Shown here piece after piece: positions 31,879 to 39,708 of a stretch of DNA of 47,509 nt. The translations under genes and the position numbers were made by a program. Source of the stretch: Bacillota bacterium (GTDB lineage: Bacteria; Sysuimicrobiota; Sysuimicrobiia; Sysuimicrobiales; Segetimicrobiaceae); the NCBI GenBank assembly GCA_021324295.1, contig JAJPJJ010000080.1:1-47509 (forward strand), given 5' to 3'. The notes under the pieces were generated by a model. It worked only from the letters and a program-made list of their open reading frames with translations. It was not told the origin of the DNA and did no database searches. The first letter of the stretch is position 1. Each line of letters opens with the position of its first letter.

Positions 31879-32958
31879 TTACAGGCGCGACTTCACCTCG
31901 CGCTCCCAGCGCTGCCGCCATTCGCTCGCCTTCTGGCCCATCGTGGCCCAGTCCAGCCAGATCGCGTGGTCCAGCAGCTTGGGGCTGAGGATCTGCTCGA
32001 CGCCTGGCGACAGGCGGACCTCCGGCTCGGACGGGACCCCGATCGTGAGACGCGCGTACCGCGCGTTGTTCTCCGGTTTGAGCAGCTCGTTGATGACCTG
32101 CTCGGCGACGTGGATCTGCTCCGGGGTGCTGCCCTTCACGATCTGCAGGTACAGGGGGAACGCGACGACCCCCTCCTTCGGGTTGGCGAACCCCAGCGGG
32201 GCTCCCTCCTCCTCCCAGAACTTCCAGATGCTCGTGAACCAGGGCCCCAGCAACGCCTCACGGCTGACGATGAGGTTCTTCAACTGGTCGTTGCTCGTAA
32301 CGAGCGCGCGGATGTTCTTCGCGTTTTGCTCCCACACCCGGAAGCCCGGGTCGATGTTCTTCTCGCTGCCGCCGTTCAGCCGGGCGGCCAGGACGAGCGG
32401 GATGAAGTTGTTGTCGAAGAATGTGACCTTGCCGCGCCACTTCGGGTCCCAGAGGGCCGTCCAGGAGGTGGGCGGGTCCTTCACCGCGTCCTTGTTGTAC
32501 ATGAGCCCCATCGCGCTCATCTCGTACCCGATGCCCCGGTTGTCCGGCCGCCGGAGGCTCTTGTGCACGCGGGCCATGTTCGGGATGCGGGCGGGATCGA
32601 GCGGCACCCACATATCGTCCACGTCGCCCCGGTTGGTGGCGTCGACGTTGAAGAACCCGAAGTTGATGAGCGGGTTGCTCGGGTTGGCCTGCTTTGCCGC
32701 CACCATCTTCGGATACGTGACGGTGTTGTTGGACTCCCAGAACTCGATCTGGACGGAGGGGTGCGTCTTCAGGTACGCGGCCACGACCTCTCGGGGGACC
32801 ACGCCCTGGTTGGCGCCGGCCCAGATGAACATCGTCAGCTTCACCTGCTGCGCCGCGCCGACCCCCGACAGGGGCAGCAGCGCGAGCCCGACCGCAACCG
32901 CTGCGACGATCGTCCAGAGAAGCCCGGAGCCGGGCGTGGTATGGCGCGCGGTACGCAT
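31879..32958 (-). CDS. PotD-like extracellular solute-binding protein
   Basis: The 359-residue protein has a Sec signal peptide ('TIVAAVAVGLALLPLSGVGAAQ') and the binding-protein type 2 fold seen in PotD, FutA and similar proteins ('KLTMFIWAGANQGVVPREVV', 'DPKWRGKVTFFDNNF'). The ATG at 32958 is preceded by AGGAGG about 9 nt upstream. The ATPase gene follows after 9 nt. It lies 167 nt downstream of tcuB on the same strand, so a tricarballylate-like or citrate-like ligand is a reasonable test, besides an N-acyl amino acid suggested by the aspartoacylase-like gene. Confidence 0.9.
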   Translation of the reverse strand: MRTARHTTPGSGLLWTIVAAVAVGLALLPLSGVGAAQQVKLTMFIWAGANQGVVPREVVAAYLKTHPSVQIEFWESNNTVTYPKMVAAKQANPSNPLINFGFFNVDATNRGDVDDMWVPLDPARIPNMARVHKSLRRPDNRGIGYEMSAMGLMYNKDAVKDPPTSWTALWDPKWRGKVTFFDNNFIPLVLAARLNGGSEKNIDPGFRVWEQNAKNIRALVTSNDQLKNLIVSREALLGPWFTSIWKFWEEEGAPLGFANPKEGVVAFPLYLQIVKGSTPEQIHVAEQVINELLKPENNARYARLTIGVPSEPEVRLSPGVEQILSPKLLDHAIWLDWATMGQKASEWRQRWEREVKSRL

Positions 32959-33125
32959 CGGTGGTCCCTCCTTTCCACGTGCCGGGCAGCAATACCGGCC
33001 CTTCCGCGTCCGGCCGGGCGGATCCTCCCGATGCGAAAGCCGCCGGACCATCTCCCCGCGGCCGGCCGGCCATAGGCCTCGGGCGGACGCGCCCGCCCGG
33101 GCCCCGCGGAGACCGGCGCGGGCCG

Positions 33126-34235
33126 TCAGCGGTCCTCGCGCAGGGATGCCTCCTGCTCGAGCCGGCTCCTGAGGAGCGCCAGCAGGCGATAGACGGCGTG
33201 GACGAACTTGCCGTACGGCGCGGTCACAAAGAGGGCCGCGACCACGCCCAGGTGGATGGTCAGCATCGCGCCCATCGCCTGCGTCGCGCGGAGCGCGAGG
33301 GTCAGCATCCCGGTGAGCGCGGCCAGCCCGATCGTCACGAGGAACGCGTAGTCCGCCCCGGCGGCGCCGGCGCCCGCCGGCGCCCGGTCGCTGCCGCCCT
33401 TCGCGACGATCAAGCCGGCGGTGCCGGCGATCATGGCGAGCCCGCCCACGCCGCCGAGCACCACCGGCGCGCTGGTGAGCGGATACGGAGGCAGCCGGCC
33501 CAGCAGGTCCTGGTAGACGGCCGCGAGCGTCGTCGACGCCAGGGCGCTCAGGAACCCGTAGAAGACGAGCCCGTGGAGCACCCCGCGCGCGTGCGAGGGG
33601 CGTTCGCGGGGGTACGGGCAGCCGGGGCCGCCGCCGCGCAGGTAGCGCAGGGCCAGCGCGTCCCACAGTGCCCGCAGCACCCCCCACGGCGTCACGGGCG
33701 CCCGCATCGCGTCCCCGGTCTCGCGCCAGAAGCGCGCGGCGCCCGCCCCCCATACCGCGACGACGTAGCAGGCCGCCGCGAGACCCGGAACCAGCATCGC
33801 CGCGTACGGGATCACGCGATAGAAGGCGCCCGGGCCCTCGTGGACCGCGAACAGGCGGCCCGGGCCGGCCAAGAGCAGCGCGAGCCCCGCGACCGCCGCC
33901 ACCGCCCCGGCCGCCACGGCCGCGGCCAGCGGGATGCTCGCAAACAGCCGGGAGAGCGCGGCAGGCCAGGTGTACTGCTCGTAGCTCTGCCGCCGCACGT
34001 CGGAGAGCACCTGCGGGATGTTGACGGCGAACTCGTGCGGCGGCGCGTACATGCACGCGTAGTAGCAGGCGCGACAGTCGTGGCAGAGGTTGGCCAGGTA
34101 CACGATGTCGCCGGTCCCGAACGCCCGCCGCAGCTCCATCGCCGGAAAGACCGCGCAGTAGCCCTCGCAGTACCGGCACGCGTTGCAGACCGTGAGCTGG
34201 CGCTCCGCCTCGCGAAGGACGTCAGGCCCGGGCAT
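33126..34235 (-). CDS. tcuB: TcuB-like 4Fe-4S/membrane electron-transfer protein
   Basis: The 369-residue protein matches CitB/TcuB, which re-oxidises the FAD of TcuA and passes electrons to the membrane. Two Cys clusters of the form C-x2-C-x2-C-x3-C occur at residues 17-27 and 51-61, fitting two 4Fe-4S centres. The remainder has about six hydrophobic segments with His residues ('HAVYRL', 'HARGVLHG') that could bind haem. The gene overlaps tcuA by 14 nt (34222-34235). In characterised systems tcuABC converts tricarballylate to cis-aconitate; the MFS transporter TcuC is not present here. Confidence 0.88.
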   Translation of the reverse strand: MPGPDVLREAERQLTVCNACRYCEGYCAVFPAMELRRAFGTGDIVYLANLCHDCRACYYACMYAPPHEFAVNIPQVLSDVRRQSYEQYTWPAALSRLFASIPLAAAVAAGAVAAVAGLALLLAGPGRLFAVHEGPGAFYRVIPYAAMLVPGLAAACYVVAVWGAGAARFWRETGDAMRAPVTPWGVLRALWDALALRYLRGGGPGCPYPRERPSHARGVLHGLVFYGFLSALASTTLAAVYQDLLGRLPPYPLTSAPVVLGGVGGLAMIAGTAGLIVAKGGSDRAPAGAGAAGADYAFLVTIGLAALTGMLTLALRATQAMGAMLTIHLGVVAALFVTAPYGKFVHAVYRLLALLRSRLEQEASLREDR

Positions 34236-35628
34236 GCGCCGCCGCCTCCCGTCCCGCCAGGCGCCCGAAGACGCTGCCGATCGTCAGGCCGAACCCGGCC
34301 AGGTAGCCGCGGGCGAGGATGTTGCCCGACATGATCTCCCCCGCGGCGTAGAGGTTGGAAAAGGGGCGACCGTGCTGATCGAGTACCCGCGCATCCCCGT
34401 CCACCGCCACGCCCATGTACGTGAACGTGATGCCGGGCCGCAGCGGAAGGGCGTAGAACGGGGAGCGATCGATCGGTCGCGCCCAGTTGCTCTTGGGCGG
34501 CACGAGGCCTCGCGTGCACATCCCGTCCAGGACGTCCGGCCGGACCGCTGTGTTCCCCGCCGCCGCCCGGTTGAACTCCGCCACCGTGCGGGCGAGCCGG
34601 AGCGGCTCGAGCCCCAGGGCCGCGGCCAGCTCCTCGATCGTCCCGGCCTGGATCGGCCGGTACAGCGGCGGGAGGAAGCAGCCGATGGCCGCTGCGTCGA
34701 CGATGCAGTACGCGACCTGGCCCGGCTGCTCGGCGATCAGCCGGCCCCAGATCGCGTAGCGCTTGGGCCAGAGGTCCTCGCCCTCGTCGTAGAATCGCAG
34801 CCCGTGCCGGTTCACGACGATCCCGAAGGGGATCGCGTCCAGCCGGGTCGCGATCCCCCCATCGAACCGGGGCGCGCGGGCATCGACCGCCACGGCGTGG
34901 AACCCCTTGGGGTCGCCGACCGGCGTCGCGCCCTTGTCCAGCAGGACGGCGAGCATCGTCCCGTCGTTGTAGGGCGTGCCGCGGACGGCGAAGTTGTCGG
35001 CCGCGTCCCCCCAGTAGCGCCTGAGCCAGTCCACGTTCGCCTCGAAGCCCCCGGATGCGACCACCACCGCCCGTGTGGGCACCACCTCGCGTATCCCCCC
35101 GCGCTGCACGACCACCGCCTGGACGCGGTGGTCCTCCAGGAGGAGGTCCTCCGCACAGGATTCGTACCGCACCTCGACCCCCATCTTTCGTGCCGCCTCG
35201 TAGTAGGTGTTGACGAGGGCCTTGCCGCCGCCAAGGAAGAACCGGTTGGTGCGTCCGAGCTGCAGCGTCCCCCGCAGCGGCTGCTGCCACCGCACCCCGT
35301 GCTCGCTCATCCAGGCCGGGAGCGTCCGGGACTCCCTGATCGTGAACCGCGCCAGCTCCCGGTTCACCTGGCCGCCGCCCACCGCGAGCAGATCCTCGAG
35401 GAACTCCTCCTCGGTATACTCGCCGCGGAGGTACGGGTCCCCCGCGGCATGGGCGCAGCGGAGGTTCCGCGTGTGCCGGGTGTTGCCGCCGCGCATGTGC
35501 TCGGGGGCCCGCTCGAGCAGCAGGACTCGCCCCGCGTGGCGCCGCGCGGACAGCGCCGCGCAGAGCGCGGCGTTGCCGCCACCCACGACGACGACGTCAT
35601 AGCGATCTCCTTGATCCCGCGGCCTCAT
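34222..35628 (-). CDS. tcuA: TcuA-like FAD-dependent tricarballylate dehydrogenase
   Basis: The 468-residue flavoprotein belongs to the fumarate reductase/succinate dehydrogenase flavoprotein family and is closest in context to TcuA. The FAD-binding motif 'VVVVGGGNAALCAALSARR' starts at residue 12. 'ERAPEHMRGGNTRHTRNLR' and the C-terminal 'GEIMSGNILARGYLAGFGL' are typical. TcuA oxidises tricarballylate to cis-aconitate. The ATG at 35628 has no clear ribosome binding site. tcuB follows with a 14-nt overlap, supporting the assignment; fumarate reductase or 3-ketosteroid-type activities are less likely given TcuB. Confidence 0.87.
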   Translation of the reverse strand: MRPRDQGDRYDVVVVGGGNAALCAALSARRHAGRVLLLERAPEHMRGGNTRHTRNLRCAHAAGDPYLRGEYTEEEFLEDLLAVGGGQVNRELARFTIRESRTLPAWMSEHGVRWQQPLRGTLQLGRTNRFFLGGGKALVNTYYEAARKMGVEVRYESCAEDLLLEDHRVQAVVVQRGGIREVVPTRAVVVASGGFEANVDWLRRYWGDAADNFAVRGTPYNDGTMLAVLLDKGATPVGDPKGFHAVAVDARAPRFDGGIATRLDAIPFGIVVNRHGLRFYDEGEDLWPKRYAIWGRLIAEQPGQVAYCIVDAAAIGCFLPPLYRPIQAGTIEELAAALGLEPLRLARTVAEFNRAAAGNTAVRPDVLDGMCTRGLVPPKSNWARPIDRSPFYALPLRPGITFTYMGVAVDGDARVLDQHGRPFSNLYAAGEIMSGNILARGYLAGFGLTIGSVFGRLAGREAAAHARA

Positions 35629-35687
35629 CCGTGTGGCGATGCGCTGCCCCGTGGGCGGGGTGCCCCCCTGCGCGGAGCGCGGCCCGG

Positions 35688-36710
35688 TTACCGTGGACTC
35701 GCCGGCGCAGCCGCCCTGCGGAATCGCGGCATCACGTCGCGCGCGAACAAGGCGATGCGTTCATGGACGGCATCGAGAGACGGACCGATAAACCCCAGGC
35801 CGACGAAGTCGACGCCGGCAGCGGCGTAGGCCTCGAGCTTCTGCGCAACCACATCCGGCGTCCCCACGAACGCCGCGTCCCGCTCGCTGTATATCTGGCG
35901 CTGCTTCCGGAGCCACGCCGCCCGCTCCCGCTCCCGCAGCGTGTACTCCGCCGTCGCCTCGGCGCGGGCGCGCTCCGTGTCGATGCTGATCATCGCGAGC
36001 GCGCCCATCGTGAAGGGAGTCCCCCCGCGCCCGTACTGCTCCCGGAGCGCAGCGACCTTCGACCGGAGCTGGCCCAGCACCGGGGCCGGCCCGCCGACGA
36101 GCAGCCCGTCGCAGTACCGGGCCGCACGCCTCAGACCGCGCGGGGCGGTCCCCCCGTACCAGATCGGGAGGTCCGGCGCCTTCGGGCACATCTCTGCGTC
36201 GGCGAACCGCACGTGTGCGCCGGCGTAGGACAGCGGCCCGTCCTCCCGCAGCGCCCGCACCACGACCTCCAGATGCTCCTCGGCCACCGCGGCCCGGTGG
36301 TCCCAATCGACGCCGAGCACCTCGAAGTCGCGCGGGACGTTGCCGACGCACACGCCCAAGACGAAACGGCCCCCCGAGAGGTGGTACAGCGTCAGCGCGA
36401 GGCGAGCCAGCATGAGAGGATGCCTCCACGCGAGCACGATGGCAGCCGAAACGAACCGGATGCGGCACGTCATCCCGGCCAAATACGCCATGGTGCAGAA
36501 CGCGTCGTAGAAATCGGTGGGGCGGGGATGGGCGTCCGCGAGCTCGAGGCCTCCGCAGTAGAAGTGGTACTTGTCCCCCATGCCCCACTGCACGTGGTCA
36601 TGCGTCAGGACGGCGGCGAACCCGAGCTGTTCCGCCTGTCGAGTGATGGCCCGGACCGCGGCGGGCGAAGCCAGCGGCCCGGAATGAGGCAGGCGGATGC
36701 CAAACTCCAT
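35688..36710 (-). CDS. LLM-class flavin-dependent oxidoreductase
   Basis: The 340-residue protein has the bacterial-luciferase-like TIM barrel ('MEFGIRLPHSGPLASP', 'GGRFVLGVCVGNVPRDFE', 'ADAEMCPKAPDLPIWYGG'). It would use FMN or F420. GGGAGGGG precedes the ATG. It sits between the family-5 binding-protein gene (24 nt upstream) and tcuA (59 nt downstream). The substrate is unknown. A second LLM gene lies at 42410-43432. Confidence 0.87.
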   Translation of the reverse strand: MEFGIRLPHSGPLASPAAVRAITRQAEQLGFAAVLTHDHVQWGMGDKYHFYCGGLELADAHPRPTDFYDAFCTMAYLAGMTCRIRFVSAAIVLAWRHPLMLARLALTLYHLSGGRFVLGVCVGNVPRDFEVLGVDWDHRAAVAEEHLEVVVRALREDGPLSYAGAHVRFADAEMCPKAPDLPIWYGGTAPRGLRRAARYCDGLLVGGPAPVLGQLRSKVAALREQYGRGGTPFTMGALAMISIDTERARAEATAEYTLRERERAAWLRKQRQIYSERDAAFVGTPDVVAQKLEAYAAAGVDFVGLGFIGPSLDAVHERIALFARDVMPRFRRAAAPASPR

Positions 36711-36734
36711 GGGTCGTCCCCTCCTCCCCGCACC

Positions 36735-38285
36735 CTACCGGCGGACTTTGATCGTCTCCCCCCAGAACATGCTGAACGCCCCCGGGGTCATGGACACCAC
36801 GGGGTCGGTCATGGCCAGCACATACGCGCGATAGAACAGCGGGATGATCGGCAGGTCGGTCATCAGCTTCCGCTGGAGCGCCCGGTAGATCTGGGCCCGC
36901 CGCCCTTCATCCAGGGTAATGCGCCCGGCTTCGATGAGATTGTCGGCGTCGGTATAGTGGAAATAGTTGGAGCCGTACGGCGGAAAGGCCTCGGAGTCGA
37001 ACACATCCCAGAAGAACAAGTGTGGATCCCCAGGCCGGGCGGTCGCGGAGATGGTGATGTCGAACTCCCCCTTGTCCCTCTGGTCGAACGCGGCGGTGGG
37101 GTCGAGCACGCTCAGCCTGACCGCCAGACCAACCGCCCGCCACTGCGCCGCGAGGATCTGCGCGACCGTGGTCTCGGGTTCCCGGTTCTGAATCATCAAG
37201 GTCACGGGAAACCCGTCGGGGTAACCGGCCTCGCGCAGGAGCTGCCGGGCCTTGTTCGCATCGTAGGGGTACGTCGGGACGTCGCGGGTACCTCCGAAGA
37301 GCTGCGGCGGGCGCATCACATCCGCCATCTCATCGAGGCCGGGCAGCGCGCCGGCGATCGCGCGGCGGTCGATCGCATAGGCCAGCGCCCGGCGGACGCG
37401 GACATCCTGGGTCGGCCTGAACCGCCAACTGAACTGGACCTGGAAGAGGTTGTAGTACTCGATCACCCGGACCGTCCGAACCTTGGGATCGCCGCGCAGG
37501 ATCTTGACGACCTCAGGATTGCCGCGGGTCCAGATGACCTGGACGTCCCCGTGACGCAGCGCCTCGGCAGCCGTGTTCTCGTCGGCGATATGGACGAAGG
37601 TGATCTGACGCACCGCGGGCTTTCCCCGGAAGTACGCGTCGTTGGCGCGGACCACGACCTCTCCCTGGGGGGTCAGCGCAACAAACTCGAACGGCCCCGT
37701 CCCGACGGGGCTCCTCGCGAAACCATCGCCCAAGCGCTGCACGGCCCTCTTCGAAACGATGAGCCCGGGCCGGTACGAGATGACGGTCCACAGGAAGGAT
37801 CCGTCGCGCTGCTTGAGGGTGATCCGCACCGTGTGCTTGTCCACGGCCTCGACGCTCTTGACGTTCTCCAGCGCATGGTGGAAGGACATCTTCGGATCGT
37901 CCATCTGACGCTGGAACGAAAAGGCCACGTCGTCGGCGGTGAGCTCCCCGTACCCCTTGGTCAACTGCACGCCCTTTCGCAATGTAAAGGTATAGGTAAG
38001 CCCGTCGGGCGAGACGCTCCACTTCTCCGCCAGATCGGGCTCGAGGACGCTCGGGGCCGGACCCGGCTTCCACCTCAGGAGCCAGTTGAACAGGTTAGGA
38101 TACACGAACCAGTCGGACGTATAGCGCCATCGGGCCGGATCGAAGACTCCCCCGGCGCGGGCGAACTGCAGCCGGACGCGAATCGCGGGGCGCGCGTCCG
38201 GCTGCGCCCCACCTCCCTCCGAGAAGACGGCGAGGATCAAGAACACGGACAGCACCATCGCGATGGTCGTGCGCATGCGGTTCAT
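36735..38285 (-). CDS. family-5 (DppA/OppA-type) ABC substrate-binding protein, copy 1
   Basis: The 516-residue exported protein has a Sec signal ('MVLSVFLILAVFSEGGGAQ' region) and the SBP_bac_5 fold of peptide, nickel and oligosaccharide binders ('EPDLAEKWSVSPDGLTYTF', 'ADDVAFSFQRQ', 'VGTGPFEFVALT'). The ATG at 38285 with GGGAGG 7 nt upstream overlaps the stop of the TctC-like gene (ATGA). It is closely related to copy 2 (39709-41256), sharing blocks such as 'RWRYTSDWFVYP' and 'WTRGNPE/WTRGSPE'. No permease is adjacent; DppB/DppC at 43494-45354 are the likely partners. The ligand is unknown. Confidence 0.9.
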   Translation of the reverse strand: MNRMRTTIAMVLSVFLILAVFSEGGGAQPDARPAIRVRLQFARAGGVFDPARWRYTSDWFVYPNLFNWLLRWKPGPAPSVLEPDLAEKWSVSPDGLTYTFTLRKGVQLTKGYGELTADDVAFSFQRQMDDPKMSFHHALENVKSVEAVDKHTVRITLKQRDGSFLWTVISYRPGLIVSKRAVQRLGDGFARSPVGTGPFEFVALTPQGEVVVRANDAYFRGKPAVRQITFVHIADENTAAEALRHGDVQVIWTRGNPEVVKILRGDPKVRTVRVIEYYNLFQVQFSWRFRPTQDVRVRRALAYAIDRRAIAGALPGLDEMADVMRPPQLFGGTRDVPTYPYDANKARQLLREAGYPDGFPVTLMIQNREPETTVAQILAAQWRAVGLAVRLSVLDPTAAFDQRDKGEFDITISATARPGDPHLFFWDVFDSEAFPPYGSNYFHYTDADNLIEAGRITLDEGRRAQIYRALQRKLMTDLPIIPLFYRAYVLAMTDPVVSMTPGAFSMFWGETIKVRR

Positions 38286-39211
38286 GTCGTGGCCTCCCGC
38301 CCGATCCCTGCCCGCAGGAGCGCCCCGGCGTAGCGCCGGGTATCCTCCTGCAGGAATGCGCGAAACGCCTCCCCGACAAGCAGGAGAGGGAACCAGTTGC
38401 TCTCCCGCAGGACGCGTCCCCACGTCGGCGTCCGGCACAGCCGCGTAAACGTCTCACTCCAGAAGGCGACGGCTCGAGCGGGCATCGCCGGCGGCCCGTA
38501 GAACCCGCGCCACATCGGGAAGACCACGTCGAGCCCCTGCTCCCGCGCATTCGGTGCGTCCGGAAGCTCCGGGAGTCGCCGCTCCGCCAGTACGGCGAGC
38601 ACGCGCAGGCGGCCCTCGCGGACCTCGCCGAGCACGTCCGCGGCGCCGAGCGCCGCCACCGGGGCCTGGCCGGTGCGTACGCTCCTGAGCGCCTCGGCGA
38701 CGCCGCCCTGCCCGAGATAGGGCACGGCCGCAGCCGGCACTCCCGCGGCGGCCGCCACCACGCTGACCATGCCGTGATGCATCGCGCCCGGCCCCGAGCC
38801 ACCCGCAATGGGAACCTCGGCGGGGCGCCGCCGCAGCGTGTCTATGAGCGCCGGCAGCGTGGAGATGGGAGATCCCGGGTGGGCAACCAGCGCGCCGTAG
38901 TCCGTGCTGAGCGCGGCGATCGGCGTGATGTCCGCGTACGAATGTCGGCTTCCCTTCATCAAGATCTGCATCGTCAGGCCGGGCGAGAACGCGATCAGCG
39001 TGCGGTCGTCGCCTCGACGGGCTGCGATCGTCTGCTCGAACACCGCGAGGCCGCCCGGGGTGACTACGACCTCGATCCCCGCCGGCACCAGCCCTTCCGC
39101 TCGCAGCGCGTCGGCCGTCTTCACACAGATCTGGTGCCACCCACCGCCCGGAGGCGCGGCGGAGACGAAGGTCACCGGACCGGCAGGGTACGCGCGGGGC
39201 GCGGCGCTCAT
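38282..39211 (-). CDS. TctC-family binding protein without signal peptide
   Basis: The 309-residue protein matches the tripartite tricarboxylate transporter receptor family ('YPAGPVTFVSAAPPGGGWHQ', 'SYADITPIAALSTDYGALV', 'EVPIAGGSGPGAMHHGMVSV'). Unlike normal TctC proteins, it starts almost at the mature domain ('MSAAPRAYPAGPVTF') and the in-frame upstream sequence is Arg-rich, with no hydrophobic signal. No TctA or TctB gene is nearby. Start and stop each overlap a neighbour by 4 nt (CMD-like gene and family-5 binding protein), so it is translated as part of that group. A cytosolic ligand-handling role is possible, or the true start or export signal is lost. Confidence 0.82.
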   Translation of the reverse strand: MSAAPRAYPAGPVTFVSAAPPGGGWHQICVKTADALRAEGLVPAGIEVVVTPGGLAVFEQTIAARRGDDRTLIAFSPGLTMQILMKGSRHSYADITPIAALSTDYGALVAHPGSPISTLPALIDTLRRRPAEVPIAGGSGPGAMHHGMVSVVAAAAGVPAAAVPYLGQGGVAEALRSVRTGQAPVAALGAADVLGEVREGRLRVLAVLAERRLPELPDAPNAREQGLDVVFPMWRGFYGPPAMPARAVAFWSETFTRLCRTPTWGRVLRESNWFPLLLVGEAFRAFLQEDTRRYAGALLRAGIGREATT

Positions 39212-39621
39212 CGTTGTGCCTGCCGTCCGCCCGCGCCGTCCATGCGTCGCCGCCGCGCCGCGTGCCGCTCGGCGGCCCGCACGGCCGCCATGCCGTGGTG
39301 ATATGCCGGCATCCCGGCCAGCCACAGCGCGAGCGCCACCGCATCGTGGACTTCTTGAGGGGTCGCCCCGGCCTCCACCGCGATGCGGGCGTGCCCGATC
39401 GGATCTTTCTTGAGCGCCGCTTCCACGGCGATGATAATCAGCTCCCGGACCTTCTTGGGCAGCGAGCTCTCAACGGTCGTGGCTCGCCGGAGGCGGTAGA
39501 ATCCCTCCATCGCGCCCGGGAGGTAGCGCTCGAGCATGCGGATGCTGTCCGGGGCGCGGCCGTTCATTTCGGCCTCGAAATATGCGTAGATCTCCCTGTA
39601 GGGCGCCTGCCTCCGTGCCAT
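39208..39621 (-). CDS. carboxymuconolactone decarboxylase-like (CMD/AhpD-fold) protein
   Basis: The 137-residue helical protein has the CMD domain layout ('SSLPKKVRELIIIAVEAAL', 'GHARIAVEAGATPQEVHDAV'). The paired redox Cys of AhpD-type members (C-x2-C before the His) is absent; 'KKDPIGH' is found there, so peroxidase activity is not expected. A decarboxylase or structural role remains open. The stop overlaps the start of the TctC-like gene (ATGA). The Arg-rich C-terminus ('RHAARRRRMDG') is probably translated, because it lies before the overlap. Confidence 0.8.
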   Translation of the reverse strand: MARRQAPYREIYAYFEAEMNGRAPDSIRMLERYLPGAMEGFYRLRRATTVESSLPKKVRELIIIAVEAALKKDPIGHARIAVEAGATPQEVHDAVALALWLAGMPAYHHGMAAVRAAERHAARRRRMDGAGGRQAQR

Positions 39622-39708
39622 GGACCACCGCCTCCCTCATGATGATTCTGGACGCGCACGCGCCCGGTGGCGCCGTGGCGCCGCGCGACCGCGAGAAAGC
39701 CGCCGTCC

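Noticed and set aside
35631-38333. 900-residue plus-strand frame
   Set aside because: It is antisense to the LLM and family-5 binding-protein genes. The long length comes from high GC, and no domain is recognisable.
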